A stretch of 64,000 bases of DNA from Mucilaginibacter aquaedulcis (GCF_030409325.1 NZ_JAUFPR010000008.1:1-64000); one strand, 5' to 3'. Shown: positions 25,454 through 35,187, numbered from the stretch's first letter. Translations and numbers: made by a program. The notes: generated by a model from the letters alone, not told the origin.

Positions 25454-28048
25454 ATGCAAAAAAAGTACCTGCCTCTTATCCTGATGCTGCTTGCCGGCAA
25501 TTTTATTTATGCCCAAAACGGTAAAAAAACAACGAAACCCGACACAGCTTTACAGAAAAGCGATACCACCCAGATCAAGAAACACGAACTGAACGAGGTT
25601 GTTATATCTGCCTCGCGAATTAGCGAAAGTATTTTGCGGTCGCCGGTAAGTATTGAAAAGATCAGCTCAGCAGATTTTAGGCGGTCGGCAGCACCATCTT
25701 TTTTTGACGCCCTGGAAAATGTAAAAGGAGTACAGCTGATAACACCCAGCCTCGGTTTCCGTATCATAAATACGCGCGGCTTTGCCAATACTACCAACGT
25801 GCGCTTTACCCAACTGGTTGATGGTGTTGATAACCAGGCCCCCCATATAGGTGCACCTATTGGCAACGCCCTTGGGCCAAGCGATCTGGACATTGAAAGC
25901 GTGGAGATTATACCCGGCACAGCATCGGCACTGTATGGCTTGAACGCCATTAACGGGTTAGCCAACTTTATCACCAAAGATCCATTTACCAGTCAGGGTA
26001 TCAGTATTCAGCAAAAAACAGGTGTTAACCACGTGGGGGATAAGGAAACTTCGGCAAAGGTATTTTCTGAAACCAGTTTCAGGATAGCTAAGGCGTTGTC
26101 AAAAAAATTCGCCTTTAAGCTAAATGGTACTTATACCACAGGTTACGATTGGATAGCCGATAACATGAACGACCTGAATGCAACCGCAAACGCCAAACTG
26201 GGTATACCCGGTGGGCCGGATAACCCCGGATATGATCCAACTAATGGGTATGGCAATGAATCGTCTGACCGTAAAACCATAACACTCGGTGGTAAGCAAT
26301 ACTCTGTGGCCCGCACCGGTTATGCCGAAAAGGACGTTACCAGCTATGATCTGCACAATGTTAAGATTGATGTTGGGCTGGCTTATAAGATTAATGATAA
26401 TACCCGTATTAATTATACCTATCGTTTTGCCGATCTGGATAACATTTATCAGCGGGCCAACCGTTTCAGGCTGTCGGGTTATATTTTACAGCAACACGCC
26501 ATAGAGGTTAAGAACAATATTTACCAGGTGCGTGGTTATTGGACAAGTGAAAATACCGGTAAATCATACAACCTGCGCTCGGCTGGCGAAAACATCGACA
26601 GGAATTATAAGGATGATAATACCTGGTATGCCGATTTTACCAAAGGTTTTAATTCGGCAACCACCGCTGGCGCTACGGTTCAGCAAGCCTTGCAGCAGGC
26701 AAGGCAACTGGCCGATGCCGGTCGTTACCAGCCGGGCACAGCCGCCTTTAACAATGTGTTGAATAAACTATCAGACATTAATAACTGGGATATTGGCGCG
26801 GCGCTGAGGGTTAAGGACGATCTGCTGCACGTGGAGGGGCAGGTGAATATCTCCAACGCCATATCACCAACCTTCCAGAAAGAAACCGGGCTCGATCTGC
26901 TGGCCGGCTTTGATCATCGTACTTATATTATCCATCCCGATGGTAATTATTTTATTAATTATGTACCGGGCAAGGCTTACAGCAATATTGATTACAGTAA
27001 AACAGGTGGCTTTGTACAGGTAGCCAAAGAACTTTTTGACAATGAACTAAAGCTATCGGCCACCCTGCGTGCCGACCGTAACGATTATTTCGACCTGAAA
27101 CTTAACCCCCGTTTTACAGCGGTTTACTCGCCTGTGGTTGAGCAAAATTTTAGGGTGTCGTTCCAAAGCGGTTATCGGTTCCCAAGTATTTTTGAAGCTT
27201 TTTCAAACGTAAATAGCGGCGGCGTAAAACGCATTGGCGGTTTAAGGGTAGTATCAAACGGGATATTTGAAAACTCGTACCTGCGTACCTCTATTGATGC
27301 TTTCCAGGCAGCAGTTAAAAATGATTTTAACGCCGGACTTACTACAGATGCCGCCATTGAAAAGGAAAAAGGATTACTCAAGAAAAATCAATACACTTAT
27401 TTGCAACCCGAGCATATCAATTCGTTTGAGGCGGGTTATAAATCTATTTTGTTTGATGGGCAGCTTAGTGTTGATGCCGACTTTTATTACAATAAATACA
27501 ACAACTTTATTGGCCAGGTTGAAATCAATGTGCCCAATACCACTAAACCTGATTCTATACCCTATTATCTCAATGATAAAAATAAACAGGGCCGTTACCG
27601 TGCCTGGACAAACTCGCGAAGCACGGTTTACAACATCGGGGGCAGTTTAGGCTTATCCTATAAATTGTTTCAAAACTATGTGCTTACCGGTAATGTATCC
27701 TACGCTAAATTACAGCGCACCGCCAATGAAGATGCACTGGAAGATGGTTTTAATACCCCACAATGGATCACCAATGTGGCCTTTGGAGGTAACCATGTTA
27801 TAGGCAATTTTGGTTTTAATGCGAGTTATAAATGGCAAAGCGGCTTTTATTGGCAATCATTTTTGGTAAATGGCAATGTTAATGCCTATGGCACTATTGA
27901 TGGCCAGGCAAATTATGATTTTGTAAAAACCGGACTTAATTTAAAAGTGGGTGCAACCAATTTAACCAACAAATATTACAATTCGTTTTTAGGCGGTCCG
28001 GCAATTGGCGGTTTTTATTACACCACCCTCACGTTGAATATAAAATAA
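25454..28048 (+). CDS. TonB-dependent outer-membrane receptor
   Basis: This 864-residue receptor has a signal peptide (cleavage near FIYAQ), a short Thr/Lys-rich linker, then ELNEVVISASRISESILRSP, the TonB-box/plug start. The plug is at about 45-190 (FFDALENVKGVQL, TRGFANT, VEIIPGTASALYGLNA) and a 22-strand barrel follows, ending in an aromatic-rich strand (YYTTLTLNIK). It lacks the N-terminal carboxypeptidase-like domain of SusC proteins and has no SusD neighbour, so it is a classical receptor for a siderophore, cofactor or metal complex. The substrate is unknown. Confidence 0.9.
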   Translation: MQKKYLPLILMLLAGNFIYAQNGKKTTKPDTALQKSDTTQIKKHELNEVVISASRISESILRSPVSIEKISSADFRRSAAPSFFDALENVKGVQLITPSLGFRIINTRGFANTTNVRFTQLVDGVDNQAPHIGAPIGNALGPSDLDIESVEIIPGTASALYGLNAINGLANFITKDPFTSQGISIQQKTGVNHVGDKETSAKVFSETSFRIAKALSKKFAFKLNGTYTTGYDWIADNMNDLNATANAKLGIPGGPDNPGYDPTNGYGNESSDRKTITLGGKQYSVARTGYAEKDVTSYDLHNVKIDVGLAYKINDNTRINYTYRFADLDNIYQRANRFRLSGYILQQHAIEVKNNIYQVRGYWTSENTGKSYNLRSAGENIDRNYKDDNTWYADFTKGFNSATTAGATVQQALQQARQLADAGRYQPGTAAFNNVLNKLSDINNWDIGAALRVKDDLLHVEGQVNISNAISPTFQKETGLDLLAGFDHRTYIIHPDGNYFINYVPGKAYSNIDYSKTGGFVQVAKELFDNELKLSATLRADRNDYFDLKLNPRFTAVYSPVVEQNFRVSFQSGYRFPSIFEAFSNVNSGGVKRIGGLRVVSNGIFENSYLRTSIDAFQAAVKNDFNAGLTTDAAIEKEKGLLKKNQYTYLQPEHINSFEAGYKSILFDGQLSVDADFYYNKYNNFIGQVEINVPNTTKPDSIPYYLNDKNKQGRYRAWTNSRSTVYNIGGSLGLSYKLFQNYVLTGNVSYAKLQRTANEDALEDGFNTPQWITNVAFGGNHVIGNFGFNASYKWQSGFYWQSFLVNGNVNAYGTIDGQANYDFVKTGLNLKVGATNLTNKYYNSFLGGPAIGGFYYTTLTLNIK

Positions 28049-28104
28049 TGAAATTGTCATTAAATGCAATAATGTTGCATTTTTAAAAAGCTATTATGTA
28101 GCTT

Positions 28105-28120
28105 TCAGAAAATTTTCTGA
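28105..28120. promoter_or_regulatory. perfect 16-bp palindrome upstream of flavin reductase
   Basis: TCAGAAAATTTTCTGA ends 3 bases before the ATG at 28124. It could be an operator or a start-site hairpin; nothing decides between them. Confidence 0.3.
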
Positions 28121-28123
28121 GCT

Positions 28124-29020
28124 ATGGATTTTGAAGTAATTATTATAGGTGGCAGCTATGCAGGTTTGTCTGCAGCAACATCGCTTGGGCGTGCATTGCG
28201 CAAGGTTTTGGTAATAGATGGAGGTAAGCCCTGCAACAGGCAAACGCCATATTCCCATAATTTTTTAACAAACGACGGCGAAACGCCATCGGCAATAATT
28301 AAAAAGGCAACGGAGCAGTTAAAGGCATATAAAACCATAACCTTACTTTCAGACATAGCTATTGATGCTTCAAAAACAGAAAACGGTTTTGAGGTACTTA
28401 CTTCGGCAGGGAAAATATTTACAGCGGATAAATTGTTATTTGCCACCGGAATAACCGATGTATTACCGGATATTGATGGTTTTGCCGAATGCTGGGGCAT
28501 CTCGGTACTTCATTGCCCATATTGTCATGGGTACGAAGTGAGGCATCAGCCAACCGGTATCCTGGGTAATGGTGAAGCCATAGTTGAATATGTTAAACTA
28601 ATCAGTAACTGGACAAAAGATATAACGCTTTTTACAAATGGGAAAGCGACTTTAACAGATGAACAACTCCAGGAATTAAGGTCGGGAAAAATAAAAATAG
28701 AAGAGGGCAGCGTTAAGCACCTTGTTCAGGAAAGCGGAAAAATAAAAAGTATTGTATTACAAGATGGTAGCAGCTTCAATATTAATGCTTTATATGCCAG
28801 GCTGCCTTTTACACAGCACAGTAACCTGCCGCAACAGCTGGGATGTACCATTACAGATGAAAGGTACATACATGTAGATAGTTTTTACAGAACCAGTACC
28901 CCCGGAATATATGCCGCCGGAGATAATAGCGCTTTTATGCGTTCGGTTGCTGTAGCGGTTGCTTCAGGAACCGCAGCAGGAGCAGTTATTAACAGAGATA
29001 TGGTAATTGAAGCGTTTTAA
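28124..29020 (+). CDS. thioredoxin reductase-like FAD/NAD(P) oxidoreductase
   Basis: The 298-residue protein is a two-Rossmann flavoprotein: FAD loop IIIGGSYAGLSAA, a redox pair in HCPYCHGYEVR (CxxC), the NAD-binding GILGNGEAIVEY and FAD-binding GIYAAGDNSAFMRS. It is a thioredoxin-reductase paralogue in which the redox motif is CPYC and the usual NADPH GxGxxA is altered to GNGEA. The partner is unknown. It overlaps the end of lgt by 4 bases tail to tail. Confidence 0.88.
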   Translation: MDFEVIIIGGSYAGLSAATSLGRALRKVLVIDGGKPCNRQTPYSHNFLTNDGETPSAIIKKATEQLKAYKTITLLSDIAIDASKTENGFEVLTSAGKIFTADKLLFATGITDVLPDIDGFAECWGISVLHCPYCHGYEVRHQPTGILGNGEAIVEYVKLISNWTKDITLFTNGKATLTDEQLQELRSGKIKIEEGSVKHLVQESGKIKSIVLQDGSSFNINALYARLPFTQHSNLPQQLGCTITDERYIHVDSFYRTSTPGIYAAGDNSAFMRSVAVAVASGTAAGAVINRDMVIEAF

Positions 29021-29856
29021 TAAGATTGGGTTAGTGGCTCGTGAGGTTTAGATCTCTTTATAATGATTAAAACCAAACCTGCTAACACAAAGGGGATGCT
29101 CAATAGCTGCCCCATATTTAAAGCCATATTAGCTTCAAAGTCTGATTGATCGGCCTTTACAAACTCTAACAGAAAGCGGGCGCTGAAGATTAGTATCAGG
29201 AACATACCCAGCAGAAAACCTTTTTTTGATGGTCTGTAATGAGCCAGCAGATTAAGTATGATAAATATACTGAGGTAGGATAAGGCCTCATAAAGTTGTG
29301 CAGGATGACGGGGAATACCATCATCCTGCACAAAAATAAATGCCCAGCTTACGTCGGTTGCTTTGCCAATGATCTCTGAATTTAAGAGGTTACCCAGCCT
29401 GATGCAGCACCCGGCCAGCGGAACCACCAGGGCCAGCTGATCCATAATCCAAAGCAGGTTAACATACTTTTTGTAGCGTTGGTTGTAAAGAAACAGCGCC
29501 ACAAATATACCTATACCACCACCATGGCTGGCCAAACCCTGGTATCCGGTTATTTTTAGTTTGGGGCTAAACTGAAAGGGTAAAAATATCTCGGCAATGT
29601 GTTTGCTGTAATAATCCCAATCATAAAATAAACAGTGCCCAAGCCTTGCCCCAACAAGCGTACCCAGCACTACGTAAATGGTCAGCTTTTCGAGTAGGTA
29701 CGGATTAAGGTGTTCTTTTTTAAAACGTTCTTTTAAAATAATGAAGCTTAACACAAAGCCGCATAAAAACAAAACAGAATACCAGCGTAAAGCATAAAAG
29801 CCAAGATCAAAAATATCAGGACTGGGGTTCCAGGTTATATAGGCGAATATGTGCAT
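29017..29856 (-). CDS. lgt: prolipoprotein diacylglyceryl transferase
   Basis: The 279-residue multi-pass membrane enzyme transfers diacylglycerol to the lipobox Cys of prelipoproteins. It has the signature GCCIRLGNLLNSEIIG, the catalytic-loop GLASHGGGIGIF and RHPAQLYEAL. About seven hydrophobic helices are visible. The -7 box TATATTTG (minus strand, 29867-29874) ends 10 bases before the start. Genes for many lipoproteins occur in the window, but lgt is not operonic with them. Confidence 0.93.
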   Translation of the reverse strand: MHIFAYITWNPSPDIFDLGFYALRWYSVLFLCGFVLSFIILKERFKKEHLNPYLLEKLTIYVVLGTLVGARLGHCLFYDWDYYSKHIAEIFLPFQFSPKLKITGYQGLASHGGGIGIFVALFLYNQRYKKYVNLLWIMDQLALVVPLAGCCIRLGNLLNSEIIGKATDVSWAFIFVQDDGIPRHPAQLYEALSYLSIFIILNLLAHYRPSKKGFLLGMFLILIFSARFLLEFVKADQSDFEANMALNMGQLLSIPFVLAGLVLIIIKRSKPHEPLTQSY

Positions 29857-29866
29857 ATGATTTGTT

Positions 29867-29874
29867 CAAATATA
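29867..29874 (-). promoter_or_regulatory. -7 box for lgt
   Basis: On the minus strand TATATTTG, 10 bases before the ATG, giving a very short leader. Confidence 0.5.
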
Positions 29875-29912
29875 AACTATAGGCTGGCTAATAAAAGCAC
29901 AGCCTATAGTTT
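29874..29912 (-). terminator. hairpin at the end of the copper operon
   Basis: AAACTATAGGCTG and CAGCCTATAGTTT form a perfect 13-bp stem with a 13-base loop. One arm overlaps the multicopper oxidase stop codon and the other touches the lgt -7 box. The 3' T-run is weak. Confidence 0.55.
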
Positions 29913-32217
29913 AATAAGTAAGCGTTAGGCCGCCACCTAAGCCCATATCGCTATCGTAATGGGTGGAGAAGGCAAAGTTGCGGGTAACAATGTACCTTAA
30001 ACCTGCCGAGTATTCCTTATCGGTATTACCCATAAATGTAAAACGCAGGCGACTGGTAACCGGCACATCATCACGGCTTATTTGAAATCTTAACTTGCCG
30101 TTACCGTCCACACGGGCATCGGCCACAACCAGCATGGGCAGAGTATAGGCCAACCCGGCAACCACCGTTTTACGGTTATTCTTATTACTGATCTGTCCGA
30201 ACAAGTTCTTTTCCTGCCCGCTTTCCTTTTTATAGTGATAGTCGAAACCTCCATAGGCATACAGCCATTGGGTTTGCCCAAAGTAGCGGCCAACCATGGT
30301 TTCGCTTTCATAGCCATCATGATCATGTAAGCCAAGGTGCCACAAGGTCGATAATTTCCAGCGGGTGTTGGCAATGGCTGCTGTACCATCGCTGCCGTTG
30401 CTTTCCAACCCTACTTTTGCCGAAGCATAAAAGTGCTGGTCATCAGCATATATTTTTTTGATGGCCGCCGCTGGATCAGGGATCTCGGGACTGGCCGGCG
30501 AGTTTTCATAACTGAATATGCGCCCCATACCGCTCATCATGTGGTACAAAATATGGCAGTGGAAAAACCAATCGCCGCTTTCTGTGGCTCTAAACTCAAT
30601 GGTATCCCTTTCCATCGGCATAATATCCAGCGTGTTCTTTAATGGCGAGTATTCGCCCTGGCCGTTCAGCACCCTAAAATAATGGCCATGCAGGTGCATA
30701 GGATGGCGCATCATGGTGTTATTGTAAAGTATGATTCGCACGTTCTCGCCGTTCCTGATCAGTATCTTGTCCGATTCCGAAACCGTTTTGTTGTTAATGG
30801 TCCACACGTAGCGATTCATGTTTCCGGTTAAATCAAACTTTAACACTTTGGTTGGGCCTGCAGGCAGCGTAGTAACCCTGGTTGATTTGAGCATACCATA
30901 ATTAAGGGTAACAATATCAGCCTGTGCACCATCTCCCATGTTCATACCCGGCATGTTATTCATCTTCATATCATCCATTTGGTGATCCATTTTAGCTGCA
31001 TGATCATCTTTTTTAGCGGCTGGTTTTTCTGCATCTCCGGTAATTTCAGGGTACATCACGGTGTTCATGTCCATCACCTGGTTATTCATCACCATGCCAT
31101 CCATTTCCTTCATGTTGCCATTCATATCCATCATGTCATTCATCATTTTCATGCCCTCAAAATATTTGAGTTTAGGCAGATGAACAGCCTTATGCTGGGT
31201 TCCGGAGCCAAGCCATAGGGATGTGAAATTGGTCCTGTCTTCGGGCGTAGCCAAAAACTCGTAGCTGCCATCTTTAGGGATGGTAACCTCCACATCATAA
31301 GTTTCGGCAACGGCAATAATCAGTCTGTCAACCTGAACAGGTTCTGTATCCTCGCCATCATTGGCCACCACGCTGATCTTGCCGCCCGCGTAATTGAGCC
31401 AGAAATAGGTAGATGAGCTGCCATTAACCACATGCAGCCTTACCTTATCGCCTGCTTTAAACTGTGGCGCGGCATTTTGAGTCTGACCATTGCTAAAAAA
31501 CCGATTGTAGAACACATCGCTTACATCCATTGCAGGCATCCTTTTCCATTCAGCAGCCACTTTGGTTTTAAAATGACCGGCCTTAATAGCTTCCAGATAA
31601 TTTTGGGTACTTCCTTTTTTTATGGCAAACCAGTCACTGGCATTGTGGAGCAAACGTTGAACCTGGTCGGGGTTTTCATCGGTCCAATCGCTGAGTAATA
31701 GGGTATAATCCTTTACCTGCGAAGTTTGTTTTGGATTGATGATAAAGGCCCCATACATACCGCTTTGCTGCTGTGTCATGGTGTGCGAATGATACCAGTA
31801 AGTACCATGCTGCACCAGCGGGAATTTATATTGATGTGTTTCACCCGCCTTTATAGGCGAAGTGGTTAAATAAGATACCCCATCGTACCGGTTGGGCAAT
31901 ATTAAGCCATGCCAGTGAATGGAGGTTTCCATCATCATATTATTATGCACATAGATCTCGGCAGTATCACCCTCGGTAAAAGTGAGGGTAGGTGCAGGGA
32001 TGGAGCCATTGATGGCCATAGCAGGCCTCGATTTACCGGTGTAGTTTACAGTAGTATCGCCAATGTACAAGTGATATATTTCCCTGTTACCAATTTTGGT
32101 GTAAAAGGGCTGCCGTTGGGTTGCAGTCCCTTTATCTGTTTGCATAACCATATGATGCTGGCCAAAGGCCATTGCCGATAGCAATACATTAATAGCTATT
32201 AAAAAAAGCTTTTTCAT
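29911..32217 (-). CDS. multicopper oxidase (CopA-like) with C-terminal CopB-like extension
   Basis: From the preferred ATG at 32217 (signal peptide MKKLFLIAINVLLSAMAFG) the protein has 768 residues. The copper sites are HWHG (101-104) and YWYHSH (140-145), then near the end of the oxidase part MHLHGHYF and HCHILYHMMSGM. A Met/His-rich stretch (MNDMMDMNGNMKEMDGM, and HQMDDMKMNNMPGMNMG) lies between, as in copper-resistance CopA. The last ~190 residues are beta-barrel-like (YASAKVGLES, GGFDYHYKK, AGLRYIVTRNFAF) and resemble CopB. It likely oxidises or sequesters Cu(I) at the envelope. The frame also opens at 32319 but has no signal peptide there. Confidence 0.88.
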   Translation of the reverse strand: MKKLFLIAINVLLSAMAFGQHHMVMQTDKGTATQRQPFYTKIGNREIYHLYIGDTTVNYTGKSRPAMAINGSIPAPTLTFTEGDTAEIYVHNNMMMETSIHWHGLILPNRYDGVSYLTTSPIKAGETHQYKFPLVQHGTYWYHSHTMTQQQSGMYGAFIINPKQTSQVKDYTLLLSDWTDENPDQVQRLLHNASDWFAIKKGSTQNYLEAIKAGHFKTKVAAEWKRMPAMDVSDVFYNRFFSNGQTQNAAPQFKAGDKVRLHVVNGSSSTYFWLNYAGGKISVVANDGEDTEPVQVDRLIIAVAETYDVEVTIPKDGSYEFLATPEDRTNFTSLWLGSGTQHKAVHLPKLKYFEGMKMMNDMMDMNGNMKEMDGMVMNNQVMDMNTVMYPEITGDAEKPAAKKDDHAAKMDHQMDDMKMNNMPGMNMGDGAQADIVTLNYGMLKSTRVTTLPAGPTKVLKFDLTGNMNRYVWTINNKTVSESDKILIRNGENVRIILYNNTMMRHPMHLHGHYFRVLNGQGEYSPLKNTLDIMPMERDTIEFRATESGDWFFHCHILYHMMSGMGRIFSYENSPASPEIPDPAAAIKKIYADDQHFYASAKVGLESNGSDGTAAIANTRWKLSTLWHLGLHDHDGYESETMVGRYFGQTQWLYAYGGFDYHYKKESGQEKNLFGQISNKNNRKTVVAGLAYTLPMLVVADARVDGNGKLRFQISRDDVPVTSRLRFTFMGNTDKEYSAGLRYIVTRNFAFSTHYDSDMGLGGGLTLTY

Positions 32218-32227
32218 TGCCTTGCTA

Positions 32228-32743
32228 TTACTTAGCTGCCGGAGCCAGTGTTTCCGTTGTTTTACCGCAGGTAAGCATTTGTTTACCATAATATGGGTTT
32301 TTAACGGCATTGCTTTCACTTAACCAGGTGGCTTTTTTCATGGGGCAATATTGCTCGTAAACAGTTGATGTGTTCAGCTTTAAAGTTTTAATAAGCTCAT
32401 ACATGTTTTTGGATAGGCTGGTAAAATGCTCGCGCTGGTGGTCAATGGCATCGCTTTCGCTGATATGGCGACTGTCAAACTGTAGCTTTTCGCTGTAGGT
32501 CATCCAGGCTTTATGCTGGTCGGCGGTTAGCTTATCCATCGGCACGACATTAATGGCGGCTACCAGATCTTTAGCTTTCGTTTTTGTGGCCGCGGTATTA
32601 TCGGCTGTTAAGGCATTTTTAACATCAAGGTAAGCAGTTAATACATTATTTACTGCAGCGGTTGCAGATTTGTCCTGGGCCTTAGCGCTTGAAAAAGAAA
32701 CAAATACGGTTAATAATATGATGAATGTTTTTAACGTTTTCAT
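32228..32743 (-). CDS. DUF3347 protein, copper-linked, exported
   Basis: The 171-residue protein has a signal peptide (cleavage near SAKAQ) and a DUF3347 helical domain. Its end, YCPMKKATWLSESN then NPYYGKQMLTCG, is the heavy-metal-binding signature also found in CusB-type efflux adaptors. It is a probable periplasmic copper-binding partner. It ends 10 bases before the oxidase start, so the two are co-transcribed. Confidence 0.85.
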   Translation of the reverse strand: MKTLKTFIILLTVFVSFSSAKAQDKSATAAVNNVLTAYLDVKNALTADNTAATKTKAKDLVAAINVVPMDKLTADQHKAWMTYSEKLQFDSRHISESDAIDHQREHFTSLSKNMYELIKTLKLNTSTVYEQYCPMKKATWLSESNAVKNPYYGKQMLTCGKTTETLAPAAK

Positions 32744-32888
32744 GGATTTTATTTTAAAAAGATTTTAAATTTTAAGTATTGATGTATAACATCAAATTAG
32801 CAATAAAGTATATTTAATGCTACCGGTATGCTAAAGCAGCATAAAAATACCAGTAACTATCCGGCTGCACAGGCAGCGGTGTTTATGA

Positions 32889-33296
32889 TCAGATCTGGAG
32901 TGAGCGTAGTTTTATAGAAATGAATTTACCCGACAGCCCTGGCGGAGCCTTTCCATATTTTAATTCGGGCAAACTTGCAGAAGAAAAACAAGCTGCTGTA
33001 GCGGTATAAGTAAACAAAGGGCTTATTGTGGCTAACTGAGGGCCTTGAAAATCAACAGCAGCAGGTTTTATGTTTTCTTTAATTACATAATTGCCATGCT
33101 TTTTGCAGCAATCGCAATCTTTGTCTTTGGTGTTATGCTGGTGTTTACCATGATGGTCATCAGCATGATTCATGGCCTGCATAGCCATTTTAGGTTGAAA
33201 AATGCTTTCGCCGGCACAATGTATAAGGCACACAAACATCCCTGTTGTGAGTAACAGATAAAATGCTGCTATACTTAAAATGGCTGCCTTTTTCAT
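32889..33296 (-). CDS. small His/Cys-rich exported protein (HYC_CC_PP-like)
   Basis: The product is 135 residues from the ATG at 33296 (MKKAAILSIAAFYLLL); the frame also opens at 33305, inside the -7 box. A signal anchor is followed by a metal-binding-looking segment HADDHHGKHQHNTKDKDCDCCKKHG (given by its parts HADDHHGKHQH and DCDCCKKHG) and an APPGL segment near the end. It resembles the Bacteroidota HYC_CC_PP family that accompanies heavy-metal genes. It heads the copper operon; 145 bases separate it from DUF3347. Confidence 0.7.
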   Translation of the reverse strand: MKKAAILSIAAFYLLLTTGMFVCLIHCAGESIFQPKMAMQAMNHADDHHGKHQHNTKDKDCDCCKKHGNYVIKENIKPAAVDFQGPQLATISPLFTYTATAACFSSASLPELKYGKAPPGLSGKFISIKLRSLQI

Positions 33297-33302
33297 TGAA
33301 AA

Positions 33303-33310
33303 CAAAACTA
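33303..33310 (-). promoter_or_regulatory. -7 box for the copper operon
   Basis: Minus strand TAGTTTTG, 6 bases before the ATG at 33296. It rules out 33305 as start. Two direct copies of TTTATAAAATTTTG lie upstream at 33328-33360 and may bind a regulator. Confidence 0.5.
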
Positions 33311-33369
33311 AGCTATTACACGCTATATGTTTTATAAAATTTTGTCTGCTATTTATAAAATTTTGGGTA

Positions 33370-35187
33370 CTAAACCCTGCGGCTTATTTGCTTATCCAGT
33401 TCCAGCGCCGCGCTGATAAGCGCCAGGTGTGTAAATGCCTGTGGAAAATTGCCGAGATGTTCTCCTTTTTTGCCCAGTTCTTCACTGAAAAGCCCAAGAT
33501 GATTACCATAGCCAATCATTTTTTCAAAGTATTCAACAGCCTGGCCAATTTTTCCGCTTTTAGCCAGTGCCTCAATATACCAGAACGAACACATATTGAA
33601 GGTTCCCTCTTCGCCATCAAGTCCGTCAACTTTTTCCGTCGCGTTTTGATAACGGTAAAGTAGCACATCAAGCCTTAGTGTTTTATCAATGGCTTCCATG
33701 GTTAACAGCCACCGGGGTTCCAATGGTGAAATATAATGAGTTAAGGGCATCAGCAGCACACTGGCATCTACCACTTTAGCGCCTTTGTACTGAACCCAGG
33801 CCTTGATGTCCTCGTTCCAGAAGTTGTGATAGATGTCGTTATAAATATCATCCCTTACCTGCTGCCATTTTAAAACAGGATAGGGGAACGATCGATCGTT
33901 CGCTATTTTTATGGCCCGATCCATGGCTACCCAGCACATTAAACGGGTGTGTAAAAACTCGCGCTTTTCGCTTCTTATTTCCCATATGCCATGATCGGCC
34001 AGTTGCCAGTCCCTGATCACCGCGTCAACCAGCTGGCAAATCATCGACCAAAACTCGTAAGTAATGGGTTTGTACGATTTATTGTAGATGTAAATAGTAT
34101 CAATTAACTCGCCGTAAATATCAACCTGCAGCTGATCAACTGCGGCATTGCCAATGCGCACAGGCTTTGATTTTTGATATCCCTCTAAATGATCAAGCGT
34201 TGTTTCTTTTATTTCGGTACTGCCATCAATGCCATAAATAAGCTGCAGTTTATTTTCCTTGCACAGATCAAAGATCCATTGCAGGAAGTCGGTAGCCTCA
34301 TCGGTCATCCCTAAGCGTAAAAATGCATACATGGTAAAGGCTGCATCCCTGATCCAGGTAAAGCGGTAGTCCCAATTGCGGTTGCCCCGCAAAGTTTCGG
34401 GCAAGCCGAATGTTGCCGCTGCCACAACCGAACCATACTGGCAGGCGGTAAGCAGTTTTAAGGTAATAACCGAACGTTGTACCAGCTCGCTCCACCTGCC
34501 TGAGTAGGTTGATTTAAGCAGCCAATGCCGCCAATCGTTTATAGTTTCGGTGTAAGTGTTTTTGGCGTAATGCTTAATATCCTGAAAACGGTGTTCGTCT
34601 CCCTCTTCTATCGATTCAAGAACAATGTGTACAACCTCATTTTCGGGCACAGTAAATTCGGCATAAGCATCTTTGTTTTTTAGTTGTAAGGGTATATCGG
34701 CAATGAGTCTTACGCTGGCATTGCCATCATCTATTGATGAAAATTGTATGTGGTTGCCGCTTAATTTGCTTTTGTGTTTGGCTTTTGCATAATCAAACCG
34801 TGGAGAGCAGTACATTTTAAAAGAGATATTACCCCTTATGGTTTTTATTTTACGAACGATAGCGCTGGAGGAATTTTCGTTTGCCTTATTCATAGGCATA
34901 TAATCAATGATCTCGGCAATACCCTCGTCCGAAAAAAAGCGGGTAAGCAGAACAGCCGTGCCTGGTAAATATAGTTGCTTGCTTTTATAGTTTTTCATTT
35001 GCGGCTCCACAGAAAAGTAACCGCCTATGTTGGCATCAAGCAAGGCCGCGAATATGGTTGGAGAATCAAACCGGGGGAACGACATAAAATCAATTGACCC
35101 TGTGAGCGATACCAGCGCCACCGTTTTCAGGTTGCCGATAATGCCATAATTTTCAATGGGTTGGTAGGGCCGGTGTTGATGTTTCAT
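33370..35187 (-). CDS. glycoside hydrolase family 15 protein (glucoamylase/trehalase-like)
   Basis: The 605-residue cytoplasmic protein shows the bacterial GH15 layout. There is an N-terminal beta domain (YGIIGNLKTVALVSLTGSID) and then an (alpha/alpha)6 barrel with RGNRNWDYRFTWIRDAAFTM, GSTEIKETTLDHLEGY (one catalytic Glu region) and DGEEGTFNMCSFW (the second). Members act on trehalose, maltose or starch-derived oligosaccharides. No signal peptide is present. The DUF1801 gene is 67 bases upstream on the same strand. Confidence 0.9.
   Translation of the reverse strand: MKHQHRPYQPIENYGIIGNLKTVALVSLTGSIDFMSFPRFDSPTIFAALLDANIGGYFSVEPQMKNYKSKQLYLPGTAVLLTRFFSDEGIAEIIDYMPMNKANENSSSAIVRKIKTIRGNISFKMYCSPRFDYAKAKHKSKLSGNHIQFSSIDDGNASVRLIADIPLQLKNKDAYAEFTVPENEVVHIVLESIEEGDEHRFQDIKHYAKNTYTETINDWRHWLLKSTYSGRWSELVQRSVITLKLLTACQYGSVVAAATFGLPETLRGNRNWDYRFTWIRDAAFTMYAFLRLGMTDEATDFLQWIFDLCKENKLQLIYGIDGSTEIKETTLDHLEGYQKSKPVRIGNAAVDQLQVDIYGELIDTIYIYNKSYKPITYEFWSMICQLVDAVIRDWQLADHGIWEIRSEKREFLHTRLMCWVAMDRAIKIANDRSFPYPVLKWQQVRDDIYNDIYHNFWNEDIKAWVQYKGAKVVDASVLLMPLTHYISPLEPRWLLTMEAIDKTLRLDVLLYRYQNATEKVDGLDGEEGTFNMCSFWYIEALAKSGKIGQAVEYFEKMIGYGNHLGLFSEELGKKGEHLGNFPQAFTHLALISAALELDKQISRRV

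Noticed and set aside
30979..31218. His-rich + strand frame opposite the multicopper oxidase
   Set aside because: It is the antisense image of the Met-rich segment (ATG reads CAT on the other strand) and has no independent support.
32218..32319. 34-residue N-terminal extension of the multicopper oxidase
   Set aside because: It overlaps the DUF3347 gene and would bury a good signal peptide that starts at 32217.
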